Assembly (NCBI GenBank): GCA_965219175.1
Contig: CBDCNI010000001.1
Location: forward strand, 2,170,001 to 2,234,000
Length of the DNA stretch: 64,000 nt
Direction of reading: 5' to 3'
Source: JBBPZK01 sp965219175
GTDB lineage: Bacteria > Actinomycetota > Rubrobacteria > Rubrobacterales > Rubrobacteraceae
Shown: positions 23,263 to 32,690 of the stretch, one piece after another
Layout of the letters: the number at the start of each line of letters is the position of its first letter
Numbering within the stretch: position 1 is the first letter of the stretch
Program-made: the position numbers and the translations under genes
The notes under the pieces: model-generated
Seen by the model: only the letters and a program-made list of their open reading frames with translations
What the model was told of the DNA's origin: nothing
The model's database searches: none

Positions 23263-24719
23263 GCTCTCCCGTCTTTCGCGTTAACTACTCCCTTTAGCGG
23301 ACAAACGCAAACGATTCGCGTCCCTTTGCCCGGCTCACTCTCAACTTCGATGCTCCCGCCGATACCGGTCGCCCTCTCCCGCATGCTCTTCATCCCGAAG
23401 CCAGCACTCGATGTCCTGGCGGGGTCGAAGCCGCGGCCGTCATCGATGACGCGGAGCGTGATGGTGTCCGCGTCGTAGAAGAGGTCCAGTTCGGCCTTCT
23501 TCGCGCCGCTGTGTTTGGCGACGTTGGCGAGCGCTTCCTGGGCGATTCGGAAGACGGTCTGTTCCACTTCCAGAGGGGCTTCGCGTTCACCTTTGACGTT
23601 GACTTCAGTTGGTATTTCACTCCCCTGAGACCATCGGGCGGCGTACTCGCGCAGCGCCGGGGCGAGGCCCTGTCCTTCCAGCGCCGCCGGGCGCATCTCG
23701 TGGATCAACACGTTCAGCTCCTTCTGGGCCTGACGGACCAACTCGTCTGCCTGAACGAGGTGGGATCCAGCGGCTTTCGTATCCTTGTCTATGAGGGCGC
23801 GGGCTGCGGCGACCTGGAGAGAAGTGGCGAAGACCTGCTGCTTGACGGAGTCGTGCAGGTCGCGGGCGAAGCGGTTTCGGGCTTCCAGGGTGGCGAGTTC
23901 CTGACGCGTTTGGATCAGGTGCTCCAACTGCCCGGCCATACTGTTCAACTCCCGCGATAGCTGTCCGAGCTCGTCTTTTGAACGGTCCTCCACCGAGACC
24001 GTGAAGTCTCCCCGGCTCCAAGAGCGGGCTGCGAGCGCGAGCCGTCCGAGACGCCGGGCGAGCCCCCAAGCCGTCAAGAAACCGAAGATGGTGCCGAGAA
24101 GAGCGGCCGGGACCATCAGGGCGAGGGCGCTTACGCCGGTCAGGACGAGGAGCGGCCCCGTTGGGTTGGGCAACTGGACGGCGCCGACGAGCAATCCGAC
24201 GACCTTACCGCCATCGTCCCGGATAGGAACTGCAGCAAGCATCCACCTGTCGGGCGCGTTAGTCGAGAGTGGACCAGGGTCGCCCTTGTTGTCCAGCGCT
24301 TTTTTCACGAGAGGCGCGAGCCCTGGAAATCGTCCGGCACGGAAACGTTTCCCGGTTTGGAATCTGGCTAATTGTGGTTCGGCGACGAGAAGCTTCTGGT
24401 CTTTTCCGAGGACGAAGATGCTCCCGGCGGCGGGGTCGCCGCCCGCAGGCCCGTTGTCTACCCCAATGCTCTTCTGGAGAGCCGCTCGTAAACCTTTTGT
24501 ATCCGGATTCTTCTGCGCGAGGTGGGGTTCCAGTCGCGGGGCGATGTTGCTTGACGCCCATTGGGAGATCAAATACGGAGGAGCGGGTGAGTAAGCGAAG
24601 GTGACCAGGGCGCTTGCCAGGATCAACTCCAGGACGAGAAGCGCCACGACGGTCACCAGCATATAACTGAGCGTCAGCTTCCACCGCAGCCGCCGCAACG
24701 AAAAGATACCGCTCTTCAC
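23259..24719 (-). CDS. sensor histidine kinase, HisKA_3/NarX-like
   Basis: 486 aa. The first membrane helix is at residues 12-38, an extracytoplasmic sensor of about 140 residues follows, and a second helix is near residues 190-215. A HAMP linker leads into the dimerisation domain with the phospho-accepting His in RNRFARDLHDSVKQQ. The ATPase domain shows QEALANVAKHSGA (N box), VIDDGRGFDP (G1) and GFGMKSMRERA. The sensor reads like a double Cache or similar fold but the ligand is unclear. GTG 24719 has GGGAG upstream. Partner of the response regulator directly downstream. Confidence 0.93.
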   Translation of the reverse strand: MKSGIFSLRRLRWKLTLSYMLVTVVALLVLELILASALVTFAYSPAPPYLISQWASSNIAPRLEPHLAQKNPDTKGLRAALQKSIGVDNGPAGGDPAAGSIFVLGKDQKLLVAEPQLARFQTGKRFRAGRFPGLAPLVKKALDNKGDPGPLSTNAPDRWMLAAVPIRDDGGKVVGLLVGAVQLPNPTGPLLVLTGVSALALMVPAALLGTIFGFLTAWGLARRLGRLALAARSWSRGDFTVSVEDRSKDELGQLSRELNSMAGQLEHLIQTRQELATLEARNRFARDLHDSVKQQVFATSLQVAAARALIDKDTKAAGSHLVQADELVRQAQKELNVLIHEMRPAALEGQGLAPALREYAARWSQGSEIPTEVNVKGEREAPLEVEQTVFRIAQEALANVAKHSGAKKAELDLFYDADTITLRVIDDGRGFDPARTSSAGFGMKSMRERATGIGGSIEVESEPGKGTRIVCVCPLKGVVNAKDGRA

Positions 24720-24791
24720 AGGTCACGCTCCCGTTTCATCTATGCACCAAGTCTAATCCCAAGCGCCCGGACGCGCATCTAAGCTTCGCTT

Positions 24792-25289
24792 TCACGTCAA
24801 CACAACATAAGACTCGCGCGTTTTGCGCCTGTAATTCCATGCTGCGACACAGAACAGCATTCCTCCCAACAGAAACCACGGGTCCCAGAGGACGAGGTAC
24901 CAGAAAGCAGCGGTTGAATGCATGGACGGCGGAGTGATCATCACACCGGCCGCCATGAGCCCGCGCACGATCAGGTTCGACCCGCCGTGGAGGATCAGCA
25001 GGCTACCCGCACCCCAGGCGGCAAGCAGCATCCAGCACGGAGCCGGCCGTCCCCATCCCCGAACGAGCGCCAGGGCGAGCAGCCCCAAAAGAACTTTCGC
25101 CGCCACGACACCCCACAGTAGCGGCGCGAACCACGGGCTTTGAGTCAGCGTCACGATTTCGGGGCTGACAGCATCGAGACTGAGGGTTCCTCCGGCGGCC
25201 CAGTAAGCGCTCGTCGCGGCGAACACGAACGACCACGCGCAAGCGGCATATCCGGCCCACAGCGTCGGCCGCGAACGAACGTCCTTCAT
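24792..25289 (-). CDS. DUF3995-type membrane protein
   Basis: 165 aa with four membrane helices. The first contains AATSAYWAAGGTLSLD, and the last loop contains WYLVLWDPWFLLGGMLFC, both consistent with the DUF3995 family of small membrane proteins. No function is established. ATG 25289 follows GAGGAG by 9 nt. It lies 72 nt upstream of the kinase start on the same strand and could be in the same transcript. Confidence 0.65.
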   Translation of the reverse strand: MKDVRSRPTLWAGYAACAWSFVFAATSAYWAAGGTLSLDAVSPEIVTLTQSPWFAPLLWGVVAAKVLLGLLALALVRGWGRPAPCWMLLAAWGAGSLLILHGGSNLIVRGLMAAGVMITPPSMHSTAAFWYLVLWDPWFLLGGMLFCVAAWNYRRKTRESYVVLT

Positions 25290-25333
25290 CCGAAAGCTCT
25301 CCTCTACGTCTAGTGGTCCGCAGCAACGACGAA

Positions 25334-25361
25334 AGCCCGGACCTAATTTAGAGTCCGGGCT
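25334..25361 (-). terminator. hairpin terminator of the DUF4870 gene
   Basis: AGCCCGGAC (25334-25342) and GTCCGGGCT (25353-25361) form a perfect 9-bp stem with a 10-nt loop. On the minus strand it lies 23 nt after the stop of the gene at 25384 and is followed by TTTCGTCGTT. Confidence 0.65.
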
Positions 25362-25383
25362 ATCGGTCGTGTGTCTCTCGCTT

Positions 25384-25809
25384 TTAGCGGTCCTGGATCA
25401 TGTCGGCCACGAACGGGTAGCGATAGTCGTCGTCCTTGCTCACCCGGTACGCAGCATACGCGGCGTGAACGAACGGTACGAGCGTCACGAGCGCCATCGC
25501 GGGTATGAGCAGGAAGCCGATCAGGACGAACGTGAGAAGCCCCGTCAGCGCCCATCCGGCGCTCAATATAACGAGCCAGCCAACCTGATAGTAGACCGAC
25601 TGTAGCGCCTGGAACGCCACCCGCTCCGAGCGATCCTTGTAGACGAACCAGATGATTAACGCCGCCACCGGCCCGAGGAACCCGGTAAACAGGTTCAGGA
25701 AGATGCTCAAATGCGAGACCGTGGACCAAGTCCGCTCCTCCCTGTCGCTCATCAACGCAGCGCCGCCTCTGGGCTCTGGGGCCACGCCGTAGTTCTTCGG
25801 GTTCTCCAT
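25384..25809 (-). CDS. DUF4870 membrane protein
   Basis: 141 aa. After a polar start the core DREERTWSTVSHLSIFLNLF and the following GPVAALIIWFVYKDRS, VAFQALQSVYYQV are the diagnostic blocks of DUF4870 (related to Tic20). Two further helices follow, ending in a short polar tail. ATG 25809 has AGAGGAG 5 nt upstream. Function of the family is unknown. It is monocistronic, with its own terminator. Confidence 0.85.
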   Translation of the reverse strand: MENPKNYGVAPEPRGGAALMSDREERTWSTVSHLSIFLNLFTGFLGPVAALIIWFVYKDRSERVAFQALQSVYYQVGWLVILSAGWALTGLLTFVLIGFLLIPAMALVTLVPFVHAAYAAYRVSKDDDYRYPFVADMIQDR

Positions 25810-25997
25810 GACTTCTCCTCTCGTTAGATTTGCTGCTTGACCTAGATATTAGGTTCAGCCAACCGCCGTGCCATCGGTCCCGAGTAGGAACATGGATAGG
25901 TCCCGAGGACCAAAGCTCTTCACGAAAGTTTTCTGCAAAATCCGGCCTACCTGTGAGAGTATCTCTGCAAAACTATCAACATCGGGAGGAGAGCGAC

Positions 25998-27503
25998 GTG
26001 GGAAGAGACATAAAGAAGCTCAAGGAGAGGCTTGGCGAGGTCTACGACCTGCGTAACGCGGCGGCGGTTTTGTGGTGGGATCAGACGACGTACATGCCCC
26101 CGGAAGGCGCCACGGCCCGAGGCCGGCAACTCTCCACCCTGGAGCGTCTCGCCCACGAGAAATTCACCGACCCGGCGATCGGAGACCTCCTCGAAGACCT
26201 GAGATCCCACGAAAAAGAGCTACCCTACGACTCAGATGAGGCGGCCCTGATCCGGGTGACCCGCCGCGAGTACGAGCGCGAGGTCAGGAAGCCGTCCGAT
26301 TTTGTGGCGGAGTTCTCGGCCCACGCATCCGAGTCGCACAACGCCTGGAGACAGGCGCGGCCCGAAGACGACTTCGCCGCGATGCGTCCGTACCTGGAGA
26401 AAACCCTCAACCTGAGCCGTCGACTCGCGGGCTTCTTTTCCGGCTACGATCACATAGCAGACCCACTCATAGCGGAGTCGGACTACGGAATGACGGCGGC
26501 CTCGGTAAGAGCGGTCTTCTCGGAGTTGCGCGAGCATCTAGTGCCGCTGGTCCAACAAATAACTGACCGGCCACCCGTGGATGACTCGTGCCTCCGTCAG
26601 CCGTTCGGCGCCGCGGAGCAACTCGCTTTCTCCGAAGAAGTCATAAGACGCTTCGGCTACGACTTCCGGCGGGGACGGCAGGACCTGACCGCCCACCCGT
26701 TCATGACGAAGTTCTCTTGGGGCGACGTGCGCATTACCACCTACGCTAAGAAGAATGATCTGCGCAACCCGCTGTTCTCGACGCTGCACGAGGCGGGCCA
26801 CGGTCTCTACGAACAGGGCATCGCGCGAGAGTTGGAGGACACGCCCCTGGGAGAAGGACGCTCAATGAGCTTGCACGAAAGCCAGTCCAGACTGTGGGAG
26901 AACGTAGTCGGGAGGAGTCGCCCGATGTGGCGCTTCTTCTATCCCCGGCTACAGGAGGTATTCCCGAACCACCTCGAAAACGTACCACTGGAAGAATTCT
27001 ACCGGGCCATAAACAAGGTGGAGCGGTCTTTGATCCGCACGGACGCCGACGAGGCGACCTACGACCTGCACGTCATCATGCGCTTCGATTTCGAGCTTGA
27101 TCTTTTGGAAGGCACCCTCGAAGTACGCGACCTCCCCGAAGCCTGGCGCGAGCGCATAAAATCCGACCTCGGCGTGACCCCGCCGGACGATCGGGACGGT
27201 GTGCTTCAAGACGCCCACTGGTACGACGGCGCGGTCGGCGGCATGTTCCAGGGCTACACCCTGGGCAATATCATGGGCGCCCAGTTCTATGGCGCGGCCC
27301 TCGCAGAACATCCCGGCATACCGGAGGAGATAAAAGTTGGAGAGTTCAGCACGCTCCACGGTTGGCTGGGACAGAACATTTACCGTCACGGCGGCAAGTA
27401 CACCACCAACGAAGTCTTGGAAAGAGCAACCGGCTCCACCTTGAGCGTCGGGCCATACGTCGACTACCTACGCTCCAAGTTCGGGGAGATCTACGACCTG
27501 TAA
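25998..27503 (+). CDS. M32 family metallocarboxypeptidase (carboxypeptidase Taq type)
   Basis: Zinc carboxypeptidase that removes C-terminal residues. The 501-aa protein starts at GTG 25998, preceded by GGAGGA; the upstream extension of the frame is non-coding. It shows the HEXXH zinc motif HEAGH at residues 264-268, the following GLYEQGI, the third ligand region SMSLHESQSRLWEN, and DADEATYDLHVIMRF, all characteristic of M32 enzymes from thermophiles. No signal peptide, so cytoplasmic. Monocistronic. Confidence 0.95.
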   Translation: MGRDIKKLKERLGEVYDLRNAAAVLWWDQTTYMPPEGATARGRQLSTLERLAHEKFTDPAIGDLLEDLRSHEKELPYDSDEAALIRVTRREYEREVRKPSDFVAEFSAHASESHNAWRQARPEDDFAAMRPYLEKTLNLSRRLAGFFSGYDHIADPLIAESDYGMTAASVRAVFSELREHLVPLVQQITDRPPVDDSCLRQPFGAAEQLAFSEEVIRRFGYDFRRGRQDLTAHPFMTKFSWGDVRITTYAKKNDLRNPLFSTLHEAGHGLYEQGIARELEDTPLGEGRSMSLHESQSRLWENVVGRSRPMWRFFYPRLQEVFPNHLENVPLEEFYRAINKVERSLIRTDADEATYDLHVIMRFDFELDLLEGTLEVRDLPEAWRERIKSDLGVTPPDDRDGVLQDAHWYDGAVGGMFQGYTLGNIMGAQFYGAALAEHPGIPEEIKVGEFSTLHGWLGQNIYRHGGKYTTNEVLERATGSTLSVGPYVDYLRSKFGEIYDL

Positions 27504-27573
27504 GATAGGGAGGAGTTTTACTCTGGCCCGCCGCAGCCCGAGTTAGTCCGCAACGCCTCGCGACTGTACCGGG

Positions 27574-28194
27574 TTACGAGATGGGTGTGGTCGTGATCTT
27601 CTCGTAAGCGGATCTCTCCAAAAGTCTCTCATACCAGGCCTGGAGATTGGGACTCGGCGGTCGTTCGATATCGAGGCTCAACCACCGATGAATGGTTACG
27701 CCAAGAGGTACGTCACCCATACTAAAGCGATGACCGCCGACGTACTTATTCTCAGCCAGATACGATTCCAGAATAGCCCAGTTCGCGGTGGTGCTCCGGA
27801 TCGAAGCTTCCACGGCGGCGTGGTCTCTCTCGGATTCCGGCGTGCGAATGAGCCCGATGAAAGCCGGCCGGAAGTTGGCCCAGAGGGCCGTGGCTTGCCA
27901 ATCCATCCAACTGTCGGCGCGGGCGCGTTCGTGGGGATCAGAGGGACAGAGTGAACCCTCACCGTACTGGTGCGAGAGGTAGCGTACGATGGCGTTCGAC
28001 TCCCAGAGCGCGAATCCGTCGTCTACTACGGTCGGCACCAGTCCCGTAGGGTTCAGGTCGAGGTATTCGGGCTCGGAAGTGCGCTCGAAGGACCCGCCGG
28101 CATCTATACGACGGTAGGAGAGTCCAAGTTCCTCGCAGCACCACAGTACCTTCTGCACGTTTATGGAGTTTGCCCGGCCCCAGAGTTGCAGCAT
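27574..28194 (-). CDS. glutathione S-transferase family protein
   Basis: 206 aa. N-terminal thioredoxin-like domain (LQLWGRANSINVQKVLWCCE, then NPTGLVPTVVDDGFALWESN with the cis-Pro and ESNAI motif), and C-terminal helical domain containing FSMGDVPLGVTIHRW, the N-capping box of GSTs. It begins 22 nt after dctM and is probably the last gene of the dctPQM operon. The active residue would be Ser in the N-terminal region. Substrate unknown; mycothiol organisms often retain such proteins. Confidence 0.88.
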   Translation of the reverse strand: MLQLWGRANSINVQKVLWCCEELGLSYRRIDAGGSFERTSEPEYLDLNPTGLVPTVVDDGFALWESNAIVRYLSHQYGEGSLCPSDPHERARADSWMDWQATALWANFRPAFIGLIRTPESERDHAAVEASIRSTTANWAILESYLAENKYVGGHRFSMGDVPLGVTIHRWLSLDIERPPSPNLQAWYERLLERSAYEKITTTPIS

Positions 28195-28216
28195 CTCGCC
28201 CCTTTCCCGGTGGACG

Positions 28217-29596
28217 CTATCCGAAAGCCTGGTTCGGCAACCAGGTTACCAGTCCGGGGAATACGGCCAGGATCACGATTCCGACCGCCAGGACGACCAC
28301 GTAGGGAATCGCGCCCATGAGTATGTCCCGCAGCGGGATATCCGGGGCGATGCCTTGTACCACGTACAAGTTCAGGCCGACCGGCGGGGTGATCAAACCC
28401 ATCTCCATGTTCAGCGTCATTACTATGCCGAACCAGATCGGATCGAAGCCAAGCTCCGTGACGATCGGGAATAGCACCGGCATCGTGACGAGGATGATCG
28501 CCACCGGCGGGATGAAGAACCCCAAAAACAGGAACAACAGGTTCATCCCCAAGAACACGATCCACCTATTGACTTCCATCCCGGCGATAACCTGCGCCAG
28601 GTCTTGCGGCAAGTCGAGGAAGCTCAGGATCTGCCCCAGCACGGCGGAGAAAGCGACGATCATCAGGATCATGGTGCCGGTGCCGGTTGTTTCGAGCGCC
28701 ACGGCCATGAGGTTCTTGAAGTTCAATGAGCGATAGACGATAGCCACCAGTATCAGGGCGAACAGGGCTCCCACAGCCGCGGCCTCGCTGGGAGTGGCTA
28801 CACCAAGATACAAGATGCCCAGGACACCGGCGATCAGAACAACGAACGGTATAACCTTGGTTAGCGTCCTGATTCGGTACCTCATGCTGTAGTTCTCCGC
28901 GCTGGCGACTATCTGATCCGGCGCGTCGTCGTGCTCCGCGCCGGCGGTAGGCTCTCCTTGCTCACCGGCGTTTGCCGAAGCAGCTCTGGACCTTGCGAAC
29001 GACAAGGCTATCAGGATCCAGAGGCAAAAGAGCAGGGTAACCATGACGCCCGGCACGACGCCGCCCAGGAATAGCTGGCCGATTGACTGCTCGGTGGCTA
29101 TACCGTAGAGGATCAAGGTGACGCTCGGCGGGATCAGGATGCCCAGTGTGCCGCCGGCTACTATGGCTCCCGCGGCTATACCGTTCGGATATCCGCGTTT
29201 GGTCATCTCGGGGATCGCGATCCGGCCTATAGCGGCGGACGTAGCTGGGCTGGATCCGGTCAAAGCGGCAAACAGGGCGGAGGCGACGATGGAGCTCATA
29301 GCCAGCCCTCCGAGCAAACGTCCCATCCAAACGTGCGCCGCTTCCAAAAGGTCCTGACTTGCCTTCGAGTTCCCGAAGATCGCACCCATCAGTACGAACA
29401 GCGGTATCGACAGCAGGGCAAAGTTATCCAGTGAGCTAAACAGGAAATCGGCAAAGTAACCAAACTCGGCCGGCGTAAGAAACACGACCACGGAGATCAA
29501 AGCCGTAAGGCCGAGGGCGAACGCCACGGGTACGCCTATGGCCATAAGCACGATGAGCATCGCGGCGACAATGAGCCCTATCAATAAGCTGCTCAC
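28217..29596 (-). CDS. dctM: TRAP transporter large permease (DctM)
   Basis: Twelve-helix permease of tripartite ATP-independent periplasmic transporters, which import acids by sodium symport. The 459-aa sequence has the family elements PLFVLMGAIFGNS, SSPATSAAIGRIAIPEM, GTLGILIPPSVTLILYG and, in the second half, PPVAIILVTMPVLFPIV and LITPPVGLNLYVV. A polar linker of about 50 residues in the middle is longer than usual. ATG 29596 overlaps the dctQ stop by 4 nt. Confidence 0.95.
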   Translation of the reverse strand: MSSLLIGLIVAAMLIVLMAIGVPVAFALGLTALISVVVFLTPAEFGYFADFLFSSLDNFALLSIPLFVLMGAIFGNSKASQDLLEAAHVWMGRLLGGLAMSSIVASALFAALTGSSPATSAAIGRIAIPEMTKRGYPNGIAAGAIVAGGTLGILIPPSVTLILYGIATEQSIGQLFLGGVVPGVMVTLLFCLWILIALSFARSRAASANAGEQGEPTAGAEHDDAPDQIVASAENYSMRYRIRTLTKVIPFVVLIAGVLGILYLGVATPSEAAAVGALFALILVAIVYRSLNFKNLMAVALETTGTGTMILMIVAFSAVLGQILSFLDLPQDLAQVIAGMEVNRWIVFLGMNLLFLFLGFFIPPVAIILVTMPVLFPIVTELGFDPIWFGIVMTLNMEMGLITPPVGLNLYVVQGIAPDIPLRDILMGAIPYVVVLAVGIVILAVFPGLVTWLPNQAFG

Positions 29597-30177
29597 CGCA
29601 ACGCACCTCCCTTAGCCGAAACCTCGGTTTCATCCTCGTTTTCATCTCGCGCATCGTCTTCCGACTCTCCGAATCTCAACCGTTGTACGAGTTCGGCCGC
29701 TATGGCGAGGTATTGCAGAGAGATCAGGGTCATGCCCAGCGGGAGTATGAAATACGGTAAGGAGAGCGGAGGGTTCCAGGCGGTGCCGGAATGCCTTCCC
29801 TCCACCGTAGTCTGCCACCACAGCAGAATGGAAATAACGTCGATGAGCACGATGAACACGAGCCCGACGACTGCCGCCAACAACCTTACCGCTATCTGAC
29901 TCCTCCCGGAGAACCTGTTCACGAGCAAGTCTATGCTTACGTGGTGTCCGTGCTTCAAACCGTACGCCCCGCCTACGAAAGCGGCGAACATCAGGAAGTA
30001 CACGGCGAGTTCCGTCTGCCACACCGTGGAAGCGCCGAGCACATAACGCAATACGACCCCATAGCAGATAACCAACATAGCGGCCAGGATCAAAAGCCCG
30101 CTCACGTACCCCGACAGCTCGGAGAGTCCGTCGACGAGCCTGAAGAAAAGAGACTTCTGAGTTCTCGGTTTGCTCAC
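29593..30177 (-). CDS. dctQ: TRAP transporter small permease (DctQ)
   Basis: 194-aa four-helix membrane protein that joins DctM to the receptor. Typical features are GVVLRYVLGASTVWQTELAVYF in helices 1-2, the short loop GLKHGHHVSIDLLVNRF, and a third/fourth helix pair ending SLQYLAIA. The C-terminus is acidic (EDDARDENEDE). It overlaps dctM by 4 nt and follows dctP by 63 nt. Confidence 0.93.
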   Translation of the reverse strand: MSKPRTQKSLFFRLVDGLSELSGYVSGLLILAAMLVICYGVVLRYVLGASTVWQTELAVYFLMFAAFVGGAYGLKHGHHVSIDLLVNRFSGRSQIAVRLLAAVVGLVFIVLIDVISILLWWQTTVEGRHSGTAWNPPLSLPYFILPLGMTLISLQYLAIAAELVQRLRFGESEDDARDENEDETEVSAKGGALR

Positions 30178-30240
30178 CCTGGCTCTCCTTAGTTATACGT
30201 GGGCGCCGTGCAGGGGCGCGTCGTTCCCGCCGTTAGCACC

Positions 30241-31338
30241 CTACGATACTTTGCTGGCGAGATCGATCAACTGCTGTCCCCCGTCTACCTGTTTGGCGAA
30301 GTTGTCCCACACGGGCTGGGAGGCTTTCCGCCAGTCCTCGAAAGAACCGTCATCCATCGGGGTGACTTTGACGCCGGCCTTCTTGAACTCCTTGTCGACG
30401 CGGGCGTCGTCTTCCTCCGAGGCGCTGTAAGCGAAGTCTTGAAGCTCGTTCCCAACCTCTTCGACGGCCTTCTGCTGATCTTCGGTCAACTTCTTGAACT
30501 GATCCATCCCGATTATCAAGGGCTCGAACATGAACCAGAACGTGTTCCCGCCCGTTGGAGAGGTATACCCGGACAACTGTTCGTAGAGCCTGTAAGAACT
30601 GAACGATCCGGTCGAGGTGATCGCGCTGTCCAACGTCCCCGTCTGAAGCGCGTTGTAAATGTCGGATGAAGGCATGCTCTGGATACCGAAGCCCACACGC
30701 TTGAGCATCTGCTCAACCCGATGCCCCGCGGCGCGGGTCACGTTCCCCGAGTTGACGTCGTTCGGCGAGAGCAAGGGGTCTCCCTTCCTTACCCCGACCG
30801 CGCCCGCGTTCCACACCCACGTGACGACCTTGACGCCATTGTCCTCCATTATCTTGCTGACCTTTTTCCCTATCTCCTGATCTTTCCACTTTTCGGCCAC
30901 CGCGTGGCTGCGTACCATGGCCGGCATCAGGGTGATGCTAAAGGCAGGCACGTCGCCCGAAGCGTAGTCGAGAGGGAAGACCGACATGTCGCTCGTACCC
31001 TTCGTTATAGCCTGATACTGCTCGGTAGGATCGTCTATGAGCGAGTTGTTGGGATAGATCTTGACGGTTAGGTCGCCGTCGGTCTTCTTCTTTATCTGGT
31101 CGGCGAACTTTTGGGCCAACACGGCGCGGAAGTCCCCCTCGCCCTTCTTGTTCACGCCGGGCCACTGATGGGACAAACGTAGCTTCGTGCCTCCGCTGGA
31201 CCCACTAGACGCCGCGCCGCAACCGGCGACCCCGAATGCAGCCAGACCAGCGACGCCGGCCCCGCTCATCTTCAGGAAGCCCCGCCGACTTAGTCTCCGT
31301 CCCGCTATCCCCCCACTACGCAATTCTCTTCTCTCCAT
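30241..31338 (-). CDS. dctP: TRAP transporter solute-binding protein (DctP), Tat lipoprotein
   Basis: Extracytoplasmic receptor of the TRAP system. The N-terminus has a twin-arginine motif SRRGFLKMSGAG and a lipobox GVAGCG, so it is likely exported folded by Tat and lipid-anchored. The DctP domain begins LRLSHQWPG, and includes YPNNSLIDDPTEQYQAITKG and the ligand-binding Arg region GAVGVRKG. I take ATG 31338 (GGAG upstream, though 12 nt away); an in-frame TTG at 31371 is the alternative. The ligand is unknown; the neighbouring enoyl-CoA hydratase gene hints at an organic acid. Confidence 0.93.
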   Translation of the reverse strand: MERRELRSGGIAGRRLSRRGFLKMSGAGVAGLAAFGVAGCGAASSGSSGGTKLRLSHQWPGVNKKGEGDFRAVLAQKFADQIKKKTDGDLTVKIYPNNSLIDDPTEQYQAITKGTSDMSVFPLDYASGDVPAFSITLMPAMVRSHAVAEKWKDQEIGKKVSKIMEDNGVKVVTWVWNAGAVGVRKGDPLLSPNDVNSGNVTRAAGHRVEQMLKRVGFGIQSMPSSDIYNALQTGTLDSAITSTGSFSSYRLYEQLSGYTSPTGGNTFWFMFEPLIIGMDQFKKLTEDQQKAVEEVGNELQDFAYSASEEDDARVDKEFKKAGVKVTPMDDGSFEDWRKASQPVWDNFAKQVDGGQQLIDLASKVS

Positions 31339-31533
31339 GCGCTGTTCGCGCTCCTTTCCCTTGTTCCCCAATGCTTCTTTGCTTCTGTCGCACTCCGTGT
31401 ATCTTGCTTCCCCAACACCCCCGCACCCGATAAACTAGTTCTATCCCACACTTATTGGCCGATCACAAACTGTAGCTGGAGATTCGCCTCCAACCCTCCG
31501 CAACGCCCCGTAAGTTTCCCTTATCCCTTCTGG

Positions 31534-31544
31534 CGATTGTCGAC
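31534..31544. promoter_or_regulatory. candidate GntR/FCD operator upstream of dctP
   Basis: CGATTGTCGAC, about 200 nt upstream of dctP, is identical over 11 nt to the site at 32691 before the enoyl-CoA hydratase gene. Its core contains the palindrome GTCGAC. On the minus strand a TTGACT lies next to it. The rest of 31372-31707 contains no gene. Confidence 0.45.
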
Positions 31545-31707
31545 TAGAAGTCAAGTAGAATTAATATCATATTGCCTTAGCCGGGTCAAGACGCTCCATT
31601 CGTTCGCAGCTATCTGGTGAGGTTCTCCTCGAAGCTACTGCGGTTGATGGGCTAGTCGGGGAGCCGTATCTTTCAGGCGCTCTCTCGACGGTCTTTCGCC
31701 CGGCTCT

Positions 31708-32673
31708 CTAACCTCTCTCCGCAGCTTTCCTCCGAATTCCGCCTACGGCTTTCAGTAGAGACTTTCGCTCTTTCTCGGGTTCGTAGAATCTGGGTGGGCG
31801 CTTTTCGAGAAACGCCTGCACGCCTTCCGGGAACTCTTCGGGGTCCACGTAACCATAGGCCTCGGGGAACCATCCCGAGCCGGAACCGCCCCACCGCTTG
31901 GCGGCAAGGATAGAGGCGCGAGACTGCTCGCGTATAACTCTAGAGGTCTCCAGGGTCTCGTGCAGCACCGCTTTCTCCTCCGGCACGAGCCGGTTCACGA
32001 GCCCGATCCGCTCGGCTTCTTCCGCGCTCACCAACCTCCCCGTGTACACGAGCTCTTTCATCCTCGACGGTCCAGTCAGGGCCATCAGACGCTTGACGAA
32101 CGGCTCGCTGAGCGTGATGCCAAGTCGCGCTATGGGCATTCCGAAGGTCGCGCCTTCGCCGGCGAAGCGCACGTCGCAAGCGAGAGCCATCAAAAGCCCC
32201 GTTCCGAGGGCGTAGCCGCGAATGCAAGCCACAGTCGGCAGCGGACTCCTCTCGATAGCCGCAGCGCACTCCTCGGCCCGCTGAAATATCTCCTCGACCC
32301 GTCCAAGATCCGAGCTCCCGAGCTCTTTGAGGTCGGATCCCGCCGAGAAATTCTCCCCCTCGCCGCGCAAAACCAGCACGCGGACGTCCTCGTCCCTTGA
32401 GAGACGACGCACCAAACGGGTCACGGTCTCCCACATCTCGGCGTTTATGGCGTTCAACTTTTCCGGACGGCGCAACGAAATTATCGCCACCCCTCCGGCA
32501 ACGTGCAGACCAACCGGACTGTAACCGCGCGCCTCGCTCTCACCGTCGTGGTACGAAACACTACCAGTTTCTCCCAGAGCCTTCGGCGACACGACACCCG
32601 CGATCCTCCCCCAGATCACCCGCGGCCCCCAAGACCGTACCTCTTGCCCCCCGTCGACCTTGCTTTCCTCCAT
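31708..32673 (-). CDS. enoyl-CoA hydratase/isomerase family protein
   Basis: Crotonase-fold enzyme acting on acyl-CoA thioesters. After about 65 poorly conserved residues the fold begins VGLHVAGGVAIISLRRPEKL; the oxyanion-hole parts are NFSAGSDLKEL and ACIRGYALGTGLLMALACDV. The usual catalytic Glu region reads GEGATFGMPIARLGIT; whether both catalytic acids are present is unclear. I use ATG 32673 (AAGGGG upstream), giving 321 aa; the longer frame runs through the promoter and operator. It lies directly downstream of the GntR gene. Confidence 0.85.
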   Translation of the reverse strand: MEESKVDGGQEVRSWGPRVIWGRIAGVVSPKALGETGSVSYHDGESEARGYSPVGLHVAGGVAIISLRRPEKLNAINAEMWETVTRLVRRLSRDEDVRVLVLRGEGENFSAGSDLKELGSSDLGRVEEIFQRAEECAAAIERSPLPTVACIRGYALGTGLLMALACDVRFAGEGATFGMPIARLGITLSEPFVKRLMALTGPSRMKELVYTGRLVSAEEAERIGLVNRLVPEEKAVLHETLETSRVIREQSRASILAAKRWGGSGSGWFPEAYGYVDPEEFPEGVQAFLEKRPPRFYEPEKERKSLLKAVGGIRRKAAERG

Positions 32674-32690
32674 GCCGGACACCCCTTGGT